Positions 1 to 11,202 of a stretch of DNA of 64,000 nucleotides are shown here, one piece after another. The stretch spans positions 1 to 64,000 of the forward strand of contig JAIXWG010000034.1 of assembly GCA_027482245.1 (NCBI GenBank), in the 5' to 3' direction. The first letter of the stretch is position 1, and every line of letters starts with the position of its first letter. The notes beneath the pieces are model-generated. The model was not told where the DNA came from, did not search any database, and was given only the letters and a program-made list of their open reading frames with translations. The DNA comes from Acetobacteraceae bacterium. GTDB taxonomy: Bacteria > Pseudomonadota > Alphaproteobacteria > Acetobacterales > Acetobacteraceae. The position numbers and the translations under genes were made by a program.

Positions 1-100
1 CCTGCTGGGGCGGGCGGGCCGGGGTGGCGCCCTGCTGGGGCGGTCGCGCCGGCGTCGCCCCCTGCTGGGGTGGGCGTGGCGGCTGCTGGGCAGGCCGGGC
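1..100 (-). repeat. 30-bp in-frame tandem repeats encoding PPQQGATPAR units
   Basis: Units at 1-30 and 31-60, and a diverged one from 61, all begin cctgctgggg on the plus strand. Read on the minus strand they encode a decapeptide repeat in the secreted protein. The period is a multiple of three, so copy-number change would keep the frame. The array continues outside the window. Confidence 0.7.
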
Positions 101-283
101 GGCCGGCGGGGTGGCGGCGGGCGCCGTCGCGGCGGGCGGGCTGGCCGCGGGCGGATTGGCCTGCACCGGCCGGGGCGGCGGCAGCGTGCCCTGGGCCGGT
201 GCGATGCTGGATTGCGGCAGCGCGGCGCCCCCGGACAGGGCGACCAGCAGCACTGACAGCATCGCGGGACGGGCAAAGCGCAT
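1..283 (-). CDS. Secreted Pro/Ala/Gln-rich protein, C-terminus cut by window edge
   Basis: Partial gene running off the left edge. The visible N-terminus is a signal peptide (MRFARPAMLSVLLVALSGGAA, about residues 1-21), followed by a low-complexity Pro/Ala tract and then a repeated decapeptide of the form RPPQQGATPA. The ATG at 283 was chosen over an in-frame ATG at 301 because GGAAGGGA lies 6 nt upstream of it. It sits downstream of dnaJ on the same strand but is separated from it by about 235 bp in which I see no gene. No family is recognisable from the visible part; the function is unknown. Confidence 0.55.
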   Translation of the reverse strand, partial: MRFARPAMLSVLLVALSGGAALPQSSIAPAQGTLPPPRPVQANPPAASPPAATAPAATPPAARPAQQPPRPPQQGATPARPPQQGATPARPPQQ

Positions 284-518
284 GCCCGATCCCTTCCGCA
301 TTCCACGGCGCCGGGTCAAGCGCCTGAATGCGGTTCCTGCGATGTCGTGGGAAGATCGGGGAAAAGGGGGGGCGGGCGGCGACGCGGGTGGGACCTGGTT
401 CCGCGCCGCCGCCTGCCTGGACCGCCGATGGGGGGATGCGGCGGCCGTCGTCTCAACAGGGCGGCACTGCGGAAGTTGCAGCGCCGCGCCGTCGGTCACG
501 CAGCTGTCAGCGGGTGGT

Positions 519-1673
519 CTATTTCAGCCCGTCCCAGAATTCCTTCACCTTGGCGAAGAATCCCTCGGATTCGGGGCTCGACCGGCCGGTCTTCTCGCAT
601 TCCTTCTCGAACTCGGCCAACAGCTCCTGCTGCCGCTTCGAGAGGTTCTGCGGCGTCTCCACCGCGACCTGGACATACATGTCCCCCCGCGCCGCGGAGC
701 GCAGGACGGAGAAGCCCTTGCCGCGCAGCCGGAACTGGTCGCCCGTCTGGGTGCCGGCCGGGATCGTCACGCGGGCGCGGCCCCCGTCGATCACCGGGAC
801 CTCGACACCCCCGCCCAGCGCCGCCTGGGTCATGCGCAGCGGCACTCGAACAAAGATGTTGGCGCCGTCCCGCTGGAAGATCGGGTGCGACTTCACGCCG
901 ACATCGACGTAGAGGTCGCCCGCCGGCGCGCCTCGCAGCCCGGCCTCGCCTTCCCCGGACAGGCGGATGCGCGTGCCATCTTCCACCCCCGCGGGGATGG
1001 TGACGGCCAGGGTGCGGTCCCGCTGGGTGCGGCCCTGGCCGGCGCAGACCTTGCAGGGGTTCTTGATGATGCGGCCGGAGCCGGAGCAGGTCGGGCAGGT
1101 GCGCTCGATCAGGAAGAAGCCCTGCTGCGCGCGCACCTTGCCCGCGCCCTGGCAGGTCGGGCAGGTCTGCGCCGCCTGCGCGGCCGGGCCTTCGCTGCCG
1201 GTGCCCTTGCAGGCCTCGCACACGACGGAGGAGGGGACGCGGATGGTCTTCTTCGCCCCCGCGAAGGCTTCCTCCATCGTCACCTCGACCTGCTGCCGCA
1301 GGTCGGCGCCACGGCCGACGGGCCCGCGCCCGCCGCGGCCCCGGCCGCCCAGGCCGCCGAACATCTCCTCGAAGATGTCCTCGAAGGCGCCGCCGAAGGG
1401 GTTGCCGCCGCCGCCACCGCCGAAGCCGCCAGGCCCGCCGCCGCCCTGTTCGAAGGCGGCATGGCCGTAGCGGTCATAGGCGGCGCGCTTCTCCGCGTCC
1501 TTCAGCACATCGTAGGCTTCGTTCAATTCCTTGAACTTGCCCTCGGCCGTCTTGTCCCCCTGGTTGCGGTCAGGGTGGTACTGCATGGCGAGCTTGCGGT
1601 AGGCCTTCTTCAGGTCTTCCTCGCTCGCGTCCCGGGCCGTGCCCAGGACCTCGTAGTAGTCGCGCTTGGCCAT
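519..1673 (-). CDS. dnaJ: Chaperone DnaJ (Hsp40 co-chaperone)
   Basis: Co-chaperone that stimulates the DnaK ATPase and delivers unfolded clients in the cytoplasm. The 384-aa product has the full type I layout: J domain ([11 protein letters not shown]..., HPD motif near residue 33), a Gly/Phe-rich linker, four zinc-binding CxxCxGxG repeats ([32 protein letters not shown]) and a C-terminal substrate-binding region. The frame is open 16 codons further upstream, but the family N-terminus begins at the ATG at 1673. It lies 165 bp downstream of dnaK on the same strand, the usual dnaKJ order; no convincing separate promoter is seen in the gap. Confidence 0.97.
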   Translation of the reverse strand: MAKRDYYEVLGTARDASEEDLKKAYRKLAMQYHPDRNQGDKTAEGKFKELNEAYDVLKDAEKRAAYDRYGHAAFEQGGGGPGGFGGGGGGNPFGGAFEDIFEEMFGGLGGRGRGGRGPVGRGADLRQQVEVTMEEAFAGAKKTIRVPSSVVCEACKGTGSEGPAAQAAQTCPTCQGAGKVRAQQGFFLIERTCPTCSGSGRIIKNPCKVCAGQGRTQRDRTLAVTIPAGVEDGTRIRLSGEGEAGLRGAPAGDLYVDVGVKSHPIFQRDGANIFVRVPLRMTQAALGGGVEVPVIDGGRARVTIPAGTQTGDQFRLRGKGFSVLRSAARGDMYVQVAVETPQNLSKRQQELLAEFEKECEKTGRSSPESEGFFAKVKEFWDGLK

Positions 1674-1838
1674 GGGGCCCCAAGTCCTCACGCTGGCTGC
1701 CCCGGTCGGGCTTGGGCCCACGGGGTAGCGTGTTCAGCGACATTGTTTCAACAACGCAGCTTCAACAAGGCAACGCCCGACCCCCTTTCGGAAGCCGGGC
1801 GCGCCGGGAACGGTGGCCGATCCGGAGACCTCGCCCTG

Positions 1839-3764
<1,926 letters not shown>

Positions 3765-3854
3765 CCGATGTGGCTCCTCTTGCGGCGGCGAGGGTGCGGC
3801 CCCTGAAGGCACCGCGCCCGGCCCCTGCCGGATGGGGGTGGTGGATGGGCTGTG

Positions 3855-3882
3855 ACATATTCATCGCAGTGCCCCCGGGCAA
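3855..3882 (-). promoter_or_regulatory. Candidate dnaK promoter (heat-shock-like -35)
   Basis: On the minus strand upstream of dnaK, cttgccc (TTGCCC at 3882-3877) is followed 16 nt later by ATATGT (3860-3855). CTTG is the core of alphaproteobacterial RpoH -35 elements, and dnaKJ is a classic RpoH target, but the -10 match is only partial. This is a candidate placed by eye. Confidence 0.35.
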
Positions 3883-4013
3883 GGGGGGCGGCGGGGGATT
3901 GAGGCCCTGACTCAACCTTCGCGCTCCGAAGTTCCGAAGCATCCCGCGATGTGGCGCGAAAGCCGCTTCTTTCGTTCCGGCGCTGGCCTTCCTTGTGTAG
4001 ATTGCGGCCGGAG

Positions 4014-5300
4014 ATGATCCAGACCCTCCCCCTGCATCCCGACCGCGACCTGCTGGCGGGCGAGCTTCATGCCCGCCCGGCCCTGCCGCTCGCCACCCCC
4101 GTCACCATCAGCCGGCTGGCGCTGCTGCGGGATGCGGGGTCCGACCGGGGCGCGGCCATCCGCCACCTGGAGACGCTGTGCCGCCGCTACGGCGTCACGC
4201 CCCCGGCGCCCGGGGCCGATTTCGTGCTGGCCGATTTCGGGCGCTTCACGCTGCGCTACGAACGCCATACCGAATTCGATGGCTGGACCTTCCTGCGCCC
4301 CGGCCCCGATGCCGGCGCGCCCGACCCCTTCGAGGATACGGCGATCGAGGCCGTGCCGACCGACTGGCTGGCCGAACTGCCCGGCCGGGTGCTGGTCGCC
4401 GCCCATATCGCCGTGCCCCGCACGGCCGGGGAGGACGAGCCGCCGCCCCCCGGCTGCTTCGTGCCCGACAACCTGGCGGGATCCAGCCTCTCCGCCGGCG
4501 CCGCCACGGCCTGGACCGATTTCCGCCCGGGCGCGGACGGCTTCACCCGCATCCTGCTGCAGGACCACGGGATGACGGCCGCGCTGGCCGGCCGCCTGGC
4601 CCAGGCGGTGTGGGAGGTCGAGACCTACCGCCTGCTGGCGCTGCTGGCGCTGCCCCAGGCCCGCGCCTGCGGCCCCGAACTCGCCCGCGCCTCCGCGGGC
4701 CTGGCCGCGCTGACCGCCCGCCTTCCCGGCCTCGACAAGCTGGATGAGGAACGCGCGGCGCTGGAGGAGCTGACCGACCTCGCCACCACCATCGAGCGCC
4801 TGGCGGCGGAGACGGCGGACCGCTTCAGCGGCACCCGCGCCTACCACGCCCTTGTCGGCCGCCGCCTGCAATCGCTGCGGGAGGCGCGGCTGCACGGGCT
4901 GCCGACGCTGACGGAATACCTGGAACGGCGCCTCGACCCCGCCGTCGCGACCGTGGAGGCGACGGGCACGCGCATCGCCAACCTTTCCGTCCGCTGCGGC
5001 CGGGCGGTGGACCTGCTCCGCGCCCGCGTCGCCGTGGCGCAGGAAGCGCAGACCCAGCAGCTGCTGGGCGCCATGGCCGATACGGGCCGCGCGCAGCTCA
5101 GGCTGCAGGAGACGGTGGAGGGCCTCTCCGTCGCCGGCATCTCCTACTATGTGCTGTCGCTGGCGGGCTACGCGCTGAAGCCCGTGCCGCTGGGTGCCTG
5201 GAAGGCCGATACGCTGCTGGCGCTGCTGGTGCCGGTGGTGGCCGCGCTGGTCTGGGTGCGGATGCGCCGCAACCGGCGGAAGGCTATCGCAGCGCCTTGA
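4014..5300 (+). CDS. DUF3422 family membrane protein
   Basis: 428-aa protein matching the DUF3422 family: the N-terminal HPDRDLLAGELHARP motif, a long soluble alpha-helical body, and a C-terminal region with hydrophobic segments (VAGISYYVLSLAGYAL and LLALLVPVVAALVWV, residues about 375-420) ending in a basic tail, which suggests tail anchoring in the inner membrane. The ATG at 4014 matches where family members start; an in-frame GTG at 3951 would add 21 residues. It is divergent from dnaK. The 3' end overlaps the convergent acetyltransferase by 17 nt. The biochemical role of the family is not known to me. Confidence 0.85.
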   Translation: MIQTLPLHPDRDLLAGELHARPALPLATPVTISRLALLRDAGSDRGAAIRHLETLCRRYGVTPPAPGADFVLADFGRFTLRYERHTEFDGWTFLRPGPDAGAPDPFEDTAIEAVPTDWLAELPGRVLVAAHIAVPRTAGEDEPPPPGCFVPDNLAGSSLSAGAATAWTDFRPGADGFTRILLQDHGMTAALAGRLAQAVWEVETYRLLALLALPQARACGPELARASAGLAALTARLPGLDKLDEERAALEELTDLATTIERLAAETADRFSGTRAYHALVGRRLQSLREARLHGLPTLTEYLERRLDPAVATVEATGTRIANLSVRCGRAVDLLRARVAVAQEAQTQQLLGAMADTGRAQLRLQETVEGLSVAGISYYVLSLAGYALKPVPLGAWKADTLLALLVPVVAALVWVRMRRNRRKAIAAP

Positions 5301-5703
5301 CCAGGTAGCGCACGCGCTTCCCGTTGCGCGGATCCGTCCCGTCCCCGGCTTCGACAAAACCAAGCTTCTGATGAAAAGCCATGCTGACGGGGTTGGGCGG
5401 GTCGAGGTTCACCTCGCAGGCCAGCAGCGGCAGCGCGGCCGCCCGTGCCGCGGCGGCGAGGTCGTCATACAGCACCCGCCCCAGCCCGCGCCCCTGCCAG
5501 GCCTCTGCCACCACGACGCGGTCCACATAGGCGAAGCGCGGATGGCGGCCGAGGAACCAGGCGTGGTTCGGCCCCTGCGGCGGTGTCTCGTGGCTCAGCG
5601 CGATGAGGAAGGCGGCCGGCGCGCCATCCGGCGCCGCGATCATCCGGGCGTGGAAGGCGGCGCCGGCCAGGGCCGCGAAATCCGCCGGCGGCAGCGCGTT
5701 CAC
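5284..5703 (-). CDS. GNAT family N-acetyltransferase
   Basis: Predicted acetyl-CoA-dependent N-acetyltransferase. The hallmark motif A is present (VDRVVVAEAWQGRGLGRVLY, residues about 60-79, with the Q-x-R-G-L-G acetyl-CoA loop), followed by the NPVSMAFHQKLGF motif B. The substrate cannot be told. The GTG at 5703 gives 139 aa, but the frame stays open upstream and reads APADLPALNALNDAHAAAV, which looks like a genuine GNAT N-terminus. No ATG, GTG or TTG occurs there before grpE, so translation may begin at a non-standard codon such as the CTG at 5790. Its 3' end overlaps the convergent DUF3422 gene. Confidence 0.8.
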   Translation of the reverse strand: MNALPPADFAALAGAAFHARMIAAPDGAPAAFLIALSHETPPQGPNHAWFLGRHPRFAYVDRVVVAEAWQGRGLGRVLYDDLAAAARAAALPLLACEVNLDPPNPVSMAFHQKLGFVEAGDGTDPRNGKRVRYLVKALR

Positions 5704-5791
5704 CGCCGCCGCATGGGCATCGTTCAGCGCGTTCAGCGCCGGCAGGTCGGCCGGCGCGATGGCGCGTGGGGCAGCCCCCGTGGCAGCCAGG

Positions 5792-6358
5792 CTACTTGCC
5801 CGCCACCACCACCATGGCGGGCTTCAGCAGCCGGCCATGCAGGGTCCAGGCCGGCGTCCAGGCCTGGATGATGGTGCCGGGCTCCACGCCATCCGGCGCC
5901 GGCTGCTCGGCCATGGCCTGGTGCAGCTCCGGATCGAAGGGCTTGCCCTGCGCGTCCTGCTTCTGCACGCCGTGGCGTTCCAGCATGGCGGTGAAGGCGC
6001 GTTCCACGCCCTCGAAGCCGCCGCGCAGCTTGGCCAGCAGCTCCGGCTCGCCCTCGGCGGCCGGCGGCAGGCTGTCGAGGCCGCGGCGCAGGTTCTCCGC
6101 CGTCTCCACCACGTCGCGGGCGAATTTCTGCACGGCGTAGAGCCGCGCATCCTCCGCCTCCCGCTTCGCGCGGGCGCGGAGATTGGCGTTGTCGGCCTCG
6201 GCCCGCAGCCACTTGTCGCGCATCTGGCCGAGCTCGGCCTCCAGCGCCGCGATGCGTTCAGCCTCGGTCGGTGCCGCGGCGGCGGGCTGCACGCCCTCGG
6301 CCGCGGGGGCCTCGGCCGGGGTCTCGGCCGGGGTGGGGGTATCCTGCTTGTCGCTCAT
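5792..6358 (-). CDS. grpE: Nucleotide exchange factor GrpE
   Basis: 188-aa GrpE, the nucleotide-exchange factor that releases ADP from DnaK. An acidic, Pro/Ala/Glu-rich disordered N-terminus (1-45) precedes the long coiled-coil (AERIAALEAELGQMRDKWLRAEADN) and the C-terminal beta domain with the diagnostic LHGRLLKPAMVVVA ending. MSDKQDTPTP at 6358 was chosen over a 42-codon longer Pro/Gly-rich in-frame extension. It is transcribed alone; the GNAT gene lies immediately downstream. Confidence 0.96.
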   Translation of the reverse strand: MSDKQDTPTPAETPAEAPAAEGVQPAAAAPTEAERIAALEAELGQMRDKWLRAEADNANLRARAKREAEDARLYAVQKFARDVVETAENLRRGLDSLPPAAEGEPELLAKLRGGFEGVERAFTAMLERHGVQKQDAQGKPFDPELHQAMAEQPAPDGVEPGTIIQAWTPAWTLHGRLLKPAMVVVAGK

Positions 6359-6504
6359 GTCGGTGGTGATCGGGATCTCAGGCCCAGCTGGCCATGGGGG
6401 TGGCGGATCAGGAAGGGGAGGCGTGTGATACGCGCCGCCCCCACCTAGGCGCCCCGATGCCCCCAGGCAAGCACCCAGGGGCAAGCGCCCCGGCCGTCCT
6501 GCCG

Positions 6505-7965
6505 TCAGGCCGCCCGCAGCCCCTCGACCGTGGCGCCCAGCATCTGGCGCAGCGCCGCCGCCCCCTGGTCGAGCCGCCGCGCCGTCTCCTCCAGCGACGT
6601 CACGGCCGCGCTGGTGGTGCCGATCGCCTGCTCCGCCTGGCTCACCGCCTGGGCGGCGGCTTCGGTGCTGCTGGCCACACGGGTGGCGGTGCCGGCGATC
6701 TCCCGCGTCGCGGCGCCCTGCTGTTCGACGGCGGCGGCGATGGCGCCGGACACCGCGTCCATGTCCCCCACCACATCGGCGATGCCGCGGATGGCCTTCA
6801 CCGCCTCGGCCGTCGAGGCCTGGATGGCGGAAACCTGCTGGCCGATCTCCTCCGTGGCCTTCGCGGTCTGCGCGGCCAGCGCCTTCACTTCACCGGCAAC
6901 GACGGCGAAGCCCTTGCCGGCCTCGCCCGCCCGCGCGGCCTCGATCGTCGCATTCAGGGCGAGGAGGTTGGTCTGCCCGGCGATGTCGCTGATCAGGCGC
7001 ACCACCTGGCCGATGCGGGCCGCACCCTCCGCCAGCCCGTTCACCAGGGCATCCGTCTCCCGCGCCTGGGTGGAGGCCCGGCCCGCGACCTGCGCGGCGC
7101 CCGCCACCTGGCGCGTCACCTCCGACACCGCGGTGGCGAGTTCTTCCGCCGCGGCGGCCACGGTCTGCACGCCGGCTGCCGCGGCGGCGGTGGCGCGGGC
7201 GGCGTCCTGCGCACTGCCCATGCCTGTCCTTGCCGCGTGGCTCAGCCCCGCCGCGGCCTGGCCGATACCGGCGGCGGCGGACACCACATCCCCCGCCACA
7301 CCACCGACCTGGGTCTCCACCTGCTCGGCCAGGGCGTGGCGGCCGGCCCTGGCCTCCGCCGCCACGGCCGCATCGCGCTCCAGCCGCCGGGCGACCTCCG
7401 CCTTCTCCGCCGCCCGCGCGGCTTCCGCGTCCAGCAGCGCCGCGCCGGCGGTGGCGAAGGCGTTCTGCAACCCGCCCACCAGCGCGATCAGCGCCGCGGC
7501 TTCCGCCACCAGGATGGCGGCATGGGTGGCCACGCGCAGCAGCGTGCCCGCGTCCCCGAAGACGACCATCGGCGCCACTTCGTTCAGCACGGTGTGGTGC
7601 AGGGCCACGGTCAGGGTGGCGAAGATGATCGCGCGCCGGTCGACCAGCCCCGCCACGACCGCCAGCGCGGCGAAATACGCCATGTGCATGTCGATCCGCA
7701 GGCCCTGCGGCGCGACCCAGACCAGGACCGAGACCTGCACCATCAGCGCCACCGCGATCACGGGCCGGGCCGCCGGATGCGCCGCCCCCGCCTGCGCCGC
7801 CAGCAGCGCCGCCGCCGCCGCGGCCCCGGCGAGCACGCCACCGCCCAGTATCTCCGCCATGCCGCCCCCGGCCAGCCACGCCACCAGCACCAGCAGCGGC
7901 ACCATGAGCATGAGGCCGGAGAGGAGGATCCGCGCGGTGTCGCGGCGCAGCTGGTCGAGTGTCAT
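6505..7965 (-). CDS. Methyl-accepting chemotaxis protein with multi-TM sensor
   Basis: 486-aa chemoreceptor. The first ~190 residues form about six hydrophobic segments, including a [11 protein letters not shown]...VALHHTVLN stretch found in integral-membrane sensors of other receptors; the paired His and Met residues could bind a ligand or metal (inference). No periplasmic domain or HAMP is evident. The cytoplasmic signalling domain follows (about 230-486), with the conserved hairpin tip around [18 protein letters not shown] and [15 protein letters not shown]. It would signal to CheA/CheW; no che genes are in the window. Start at the ATG at 7965. A small membrane-protein gene precedes it by 17 nt. 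Confidence 0.92.
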   Translation of the reverse strand: MTLDQLRRDTARILLSGLMLMVPLLVLVAWLAGGGMAEILGGGVLAGAAAAAALLAAQAGAAHPAARPVIAVALMVQVSVLVWVAPQGLRIDMHMAYFAALAVVAGLVDRRAIIFATLTVALHHTVLNEVAPMVVFGDAGTLLRVATHAAILVAEAAALIALVGGLQNAFATAGAALLDAEAARAAEKAEVARRLERDAAVAAEARAGRHALAEQVETQVGGVAGDVVSAAAGIGQAAAGLSHAARTGMGSAQDAARATAAAAAGVQTVAAAAEELATAVSEVTRQVAGAAQVAGRASTQARETDALVNGLAEGAARIGQVVRLISDIAGQTNLLALNATIEAARAGEAGKGFAVVAGEVKALAAQTAKATEEIGQQVSAIQASTAEAVKAIRGIADVVGDMDAVSGAIAAAVEQQGAATREIAGTATRVASSTEAAAQAVSQAEQAIGTTSAAVTSLEETARRLDQGAAALRQMLGATVEGLRAA

Positions 7966-7982
7966 GGAAGCAGTTCCCGTAT

Positions 7983-8342
7983 TCAGGTGATCCGCGCCGC
8001 GCAGGCGGCCCGGCCGATGGCGGCAAGCACGATGAAGGCGCCGCTGTTGCGGCGGAGCCGTCCCGCCTCCATGCCCGGCAGCGCGGGGGCGGCGATGGCG
8101 ATGGTCAAGGGGCCGAGGCTGCGGACCATTGCCGGGTCCCACCCCTGCACGCCGAGCAGGCCGGCCAGGGCGCGATCGGCGCCAAGACCCGGCGGGAACA
8201 CCAGCAGCACCGGAAGCCCGTCGCGCGGCATCGCCTGCAGCATCGGCAGCCCCAGGGCGACCGCGCCCAGCAGCAGCCACGCCGTGCCGGCAAGGCGCCT
8301 TGCGGCATGAGGCGGGCGCGATGGCTTGGCGGGCATGGCCAT
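7983..8342 (-). CDS. Small hypothetical membrane protein
   Basis: 119-aa protein of no family I recognise. A hydrophobic segment at about 16-37 ([19 protein letters not shown]) could be a signal anchor, and a second at about 75-90 is weaker. ATGs lie at 8342 and 8336. It is co-directional with, and 17 nt upstream of, the chemoreceptor, so the two are probably co-transcribed. Divergent from murJ, with 88 bp between start codons. It could be non-coding; the hydrophobic profile and tight spacing favour a gene. Confidence 0.5.
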   Translation of the reverse strand: MAMPAKPSRPPHAARRLAGTAWLLLGAVALGLPMLQAMPRDGLPVLLVFPPGLGADRALAGLLGVQGWDPAMVRSLGPLTIAIAAPALPGMEAGRLRRNSGAFIVLAAIGRAACAARIT

Positions 8343-8430
8343 GGGCCAGCACTACCGCCATGACGATAACCGCCCCTGAACAGAGCCCCGCGCGGTTCCC
8401 CGCCCCCTGCTTCCGGACTACACCCCGCGC

Positions 8431-9972
8431 ATGCTCCGCAGCATCTTCACCGTCGGCGGCTGGACCATGGCGAGCCGCATCCTCGGCTTCGCGCGGGACA
8501 TGCTGATCGCCGCCCGGCTCGGCGCCGGGCCGATCGGGGACGCCTTCTTCGTCGCGCTCCGCCTGCCCAACCTGTTCCGGCAATTGTTCGGGGAGGGGGC
8601 GTTCAACGCCGCCTTCGTGCCCGCCTTCGCCGGTGCCTATGCGCTGGACGGCCCGGCCAAGGCGCGGGCCCTGGCCAATTCGCTGGCGGGGCTGATGACG
8701 CTGTCGCTCAGCGGCCTGGTCGCCATCGGCATCATCTTCATGCCGCAGCTGCTCTTCGTGCTGGCGCCGGGCTTCGTGGGGGAGGCGCTGCGCTTCCCGC
8801 TGGCGGTGGAACTGACGCGCATCACCTTCCCCTACCTGCTGTTCATCTGCCTCGCGGCGCTGGTCTCCGGCGTGCTGAACGGCATGGACCGCTTCGCGGC
8901 GGCCGCGGCGGCGCCGGTGCTGTTCAACCTGATCTCCATGGCGGCGCTGCTGGGGCTGACGCCTTTCGTCGCGACGCCCGCCCATGCGCTGGCCTGGGGC
9001 GTGGTGGCCTCGGGCCTGGTGCAGCTGCTGATGCTGATCGTGGCCGCGCGGGCGGGGGGGATGGCGATCAACCCGCTGTCCCGCCCGCGGCTGACGCCGG
9101 AGGTGCGGGGCGTGCTGCGCCGGATGGGGCCGGGGCTGATCGGCGCGGGCGTCACGCAGCTGAACCTTGCCATCGGCATCATCATCGGGTCGCTGCTGCC
9201 GGCCGGCGCGGTCAGCTTCCTTTATTATGCCGACCGCATCAGCCAGCTGCCGCTCGGCGTCATCGGCGCGGCGGTCGGCACGGCGCTGCTGCCGCTGCTG
9301 TCGCGCCAGCTCCGCACCGGCAAGGCGCTGTCGGCCCATCGCAGCCAGAACAGGGCCATCGAGCTGACCCTGGCCTTCGCGCTGCCCGCCGCCTTCGCCA
9401 TGGCCTGCGTGGCGCAGCCCATCATCGGCACGCTGTTCGAGCGCGGGGCCTTCGACGCCACGGCCACGGCGGCGACGTCGCTCGCGCTGGTCGCCTATGC
9501 GGCCGGGCTGCCCGCCTTCGTGCTGGTGAAGGCGCTGACGCCCGGTTTTTTCGCCCGCGGCGACACGGCGACGCCGGTGAAGGTCGCCTTCTTCGTCGTC
9601 GCGCTGAACCTGGCGCTGAACCTGGTGCTGACGCGCTACCTCAGCCATGTCGGCATCGCGCTCGCGACCTCGCTGGCCTCCTGGGCGAATGTGCTGGTGC
9701 TGGGCTGGCTGCTCACGCGCCGGCGCCAGCTGGTGCTGGACCGCCGGCTGCGCCGCGCCGTGCCGAGGCTGCTGGCCGCCGCGCTGGTGATGGCCGCCGT
9801 GCTGCTGGCGCTGCAGGCCGCGATCTTCCCGCTGGCGCATGGGCTGGCCCGCTTCGGAGGGCTCTCGCTGCTGATCGGCGCGGGGCTCGTCAGCTATTTC
9901 GGCGCCGCCCAGTTGCTGGGCGGGCTCGACCTGCGGGACGCGGTGCGGAGCCTCCGTCGCCGGAAAGCCTGA
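8431..9972 (+). CDS. murJ: Lipid II flippase MurJ
   Basis: 513-aa MOP-superfamily flippase that moves lipid II across the inner membrane for peptidoglycan synthesis. The family N-terminus is clear ([19 protein letters not shown], with the conserved Ser-Arg-Gly region, then [28 protein letters not shown]). About 14 TM segments span the length and the final segment is followed by a short basic tail (RSLRRRKA). No strong Shine-Dalgarno is visible before the ATG. Length is normal for the family. Confidence 0.95.
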   Translation: MLRSIFTVGGWTMASRILGFARDMLIAARLGAGPIGDAFFVALRLPNLFRQLFGEGAFNAAFVPAFAGAYALDGPAKARALANSLAGLMTLSLSGLVAIGIIFMPQLLFVLAPGFVGEALRFPLAVELTRITFPYLLFICLAALVSGVLNGMDRFAAAAAAPVLFNLISMAALLGLTPFVATPAHALAWGVVASGLVQLLMLIVAARAGGMAINPLSRPRLTPEVRGVLRRMGPGLIGAGVTQLNLAIGIIIGSLLPAGAVSFLYYADRISQLPLGVIGAAVGTALLPLLSRQLRTGKALSAHRSQNRAIELTLAFALPAAFAMACVAQPIIGTLFERGAFDATATAATSLALVAYAAGLPAFVLVKALTPGFFARGDTATPVKVAFFVVALNLALNLVLTRYLSHVGIALATSLASWANVLVLGWLLTRRRQLVLDRRLRRAVPRLLAAALVMAAVLLALQAAIFPLAHGLARFGGLSLLIGAGLVSYFGAAQLLGGLDLRDAVRSLRRRKA

Positions 9973-10038
9973 CAGCCTGTCGAAACGGGCCCGGCCCGCG
10001 CGTCATCCCCGGGGCGCCACTGCCCCGAGGAGACAGCC

Positions 10039-10668
10039 ATGCCCCCCATCGAGATCATCGGCCTTCCGCAAAGCAACTTCGTCTGGGCCGCGCGCATCGC
10101 CGCGGCCGAGAAGGGGGTGCCGCATGTGAACCTGCCGCTGCCGCCCGGCCATCCGGACGTCGCGGCCCTGCACCCGCTCGGCCGCATCCCCGTGCTGCGG
10201 CAGGGCGACCTGGTGCTGGCGGAAAGCCGCGCCATCATGGGTTTCATCGACCAGGGCTTCGACGGCCCGGCGCTGATGCCGCGCGGCGCCCGCGCCGCCG
10301 CGCTGGCGGAGCAATGGGTGTCGGTAGTCCTGACCACCGCGGAGCCCGCGCTGATCCGCCGCTACTTCTTCGCCCATCTCTTCCCCGGCACCCCCGATGG
10401 CCGCCCCGACCGCGCGCGGGTGGAGGCCGCGCTGCCGGAGACGGAGCGCTACCTGGCACTGCTGGACGGAGCGCTGGCCGAGGGGTTCCTGGGTGGCGCG
10501 GCCTTCACCCTGGCCGATGCCTACCTGGTGCCGATCCTCCACTGGCTGCGCGGCCTGCCGGAATCGGGCGCCCGCATCGCTGCCGGGCAGCACCTGCCGG
10601 CCTATCTGGACCGCATGATGGCGCGCCCCGCCGTCGCGGCCACTGTGCCGCCGCCGCTGCCGGGGTGA
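10039..10668 (+). CDS. Glutathione S-transferase family protein
   Basis: 209-aa protein with the GST fold order: an N-terminal thioredoxin-like domain (about 1-78) containing the cis-proline LGRIPVL motif and the ESRAI glutathione-binding motif, then an all-helical C-terminal domain with FTLADAYLVPIL. The likely catalytic residue near the N-terminus is Ser in PQSNFVWAAR. The GAGGAG site 8 nt before the ATG is strong. Substrate unknown. It stands between murJ and the convergent L,D-transpeptidase gene, with which it has a 3-nt gap. Confidence 0.88.
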   Translation: MPPIEIIGLPQSNFVWAARIAAAEKGVPHVNLPLPPGHPDVAALHPLGRIPVLRQGDLVLAESRAIMGFIDQGFDGPALMPRGARAAALAEQWVSVVLTTAEPALIRRYFFAHLFPGTPDGRPDRARVEAALPETERYLALLDGALAEGFLGGAAFTLADAYLVPILHWLRGLPESGARIAAGQHLPAYLDRMMARPAVAATVPPPLPG

Positions 10669-10671
10669 CCG

Positions 10672-11202
10672 TCAGCCCTCGAGCACCGTGACGCCCCGCA
10701 GCCCCGCCTCCAGCACCGCGCGGAGGTCGCGGGCGGCCAGCGCCACGCAGCCCTCTGTTGGAGAAAAATCGTCCCGCGCCAGGTGCAGGAAGATCGCGCT
10801 GCCGCGGCCGCGTTCCACCGGCTCATCGTTCCAGCCGAGCACGCCGATCACGTCATAGACCGCATCGTCCCGCCACAGCCGTTCATGCGAGCCCCCGAAG
10901 GGCAGCTGGACGGGGCGGTTGTAGGCGCGGTCGGCGGGGTCGTCGCACCAGCCATCGCTGGGCGACAGCGGCTCCACCGGCACGGCGCAGCGGGGCGGTG
11001 CGCCGCGATCGGCGCGGTAGAGCACGCGACGCAGCGCCATGCTGGCCGCCGGCGTCGCGCCATCGCCCTCCCGCTTCCGGGTCGCCGGCAGCACGCCCCC
11101 CTTGCCCAGCGCGCAGCGCAGCACGAGCCCGTCCAGGATCAGCAGCCCGCGCTTGCCGTCGCCCTGCGGCTGGACGCGGGCATAGCCGGCATCCGCCGCC
11201 AT
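10672..11202 (-). CDS. L,D-transpeptidase family (YkuD) protein
   Basis: 176-aa protein whose C-terminal half carries the YkuD catalytic signature: His140 in SAIFLHLAR and Cys152 in SPTEGCVALA, the His/Cys arrangement of peptidoglycan 3-3 cross-linking enzymes. No signal peptide is visible, as in several short family members, so either export is atypical or the enzyme acts elsewhere. Its ATG overlaps the ribA stop codon (TGATG), implying translational coupling to ribA; a functional link between riboflavin synthesis and wall cross-linking is not obvious. Confidence 0.85.
   Translation of the reverse strand: MAADAGYARVQPQGDGKRGLLILDGLVLRCALGKGGVLPATRKREGDGATPAASMALRRVLYRADRGAPPRCAVPVEPLSPSDGWCDDPADRAYNRPVQLPFGGSHERLWRDDAVYDVIGVLGWNDEPVERGRGSAIFLHLARDDFSPTEGCVALAARDLRAVLEAGLRGVTVLEG

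Noticed and set aside
6505-9840. Minus-strand frame of over 1100 codons including the chemoreceptor
   Set aside because: Only the last 486 codons are a real protein; the upstream part is antisense to murJ and has His/Arg/Gln-rich shadow composition.
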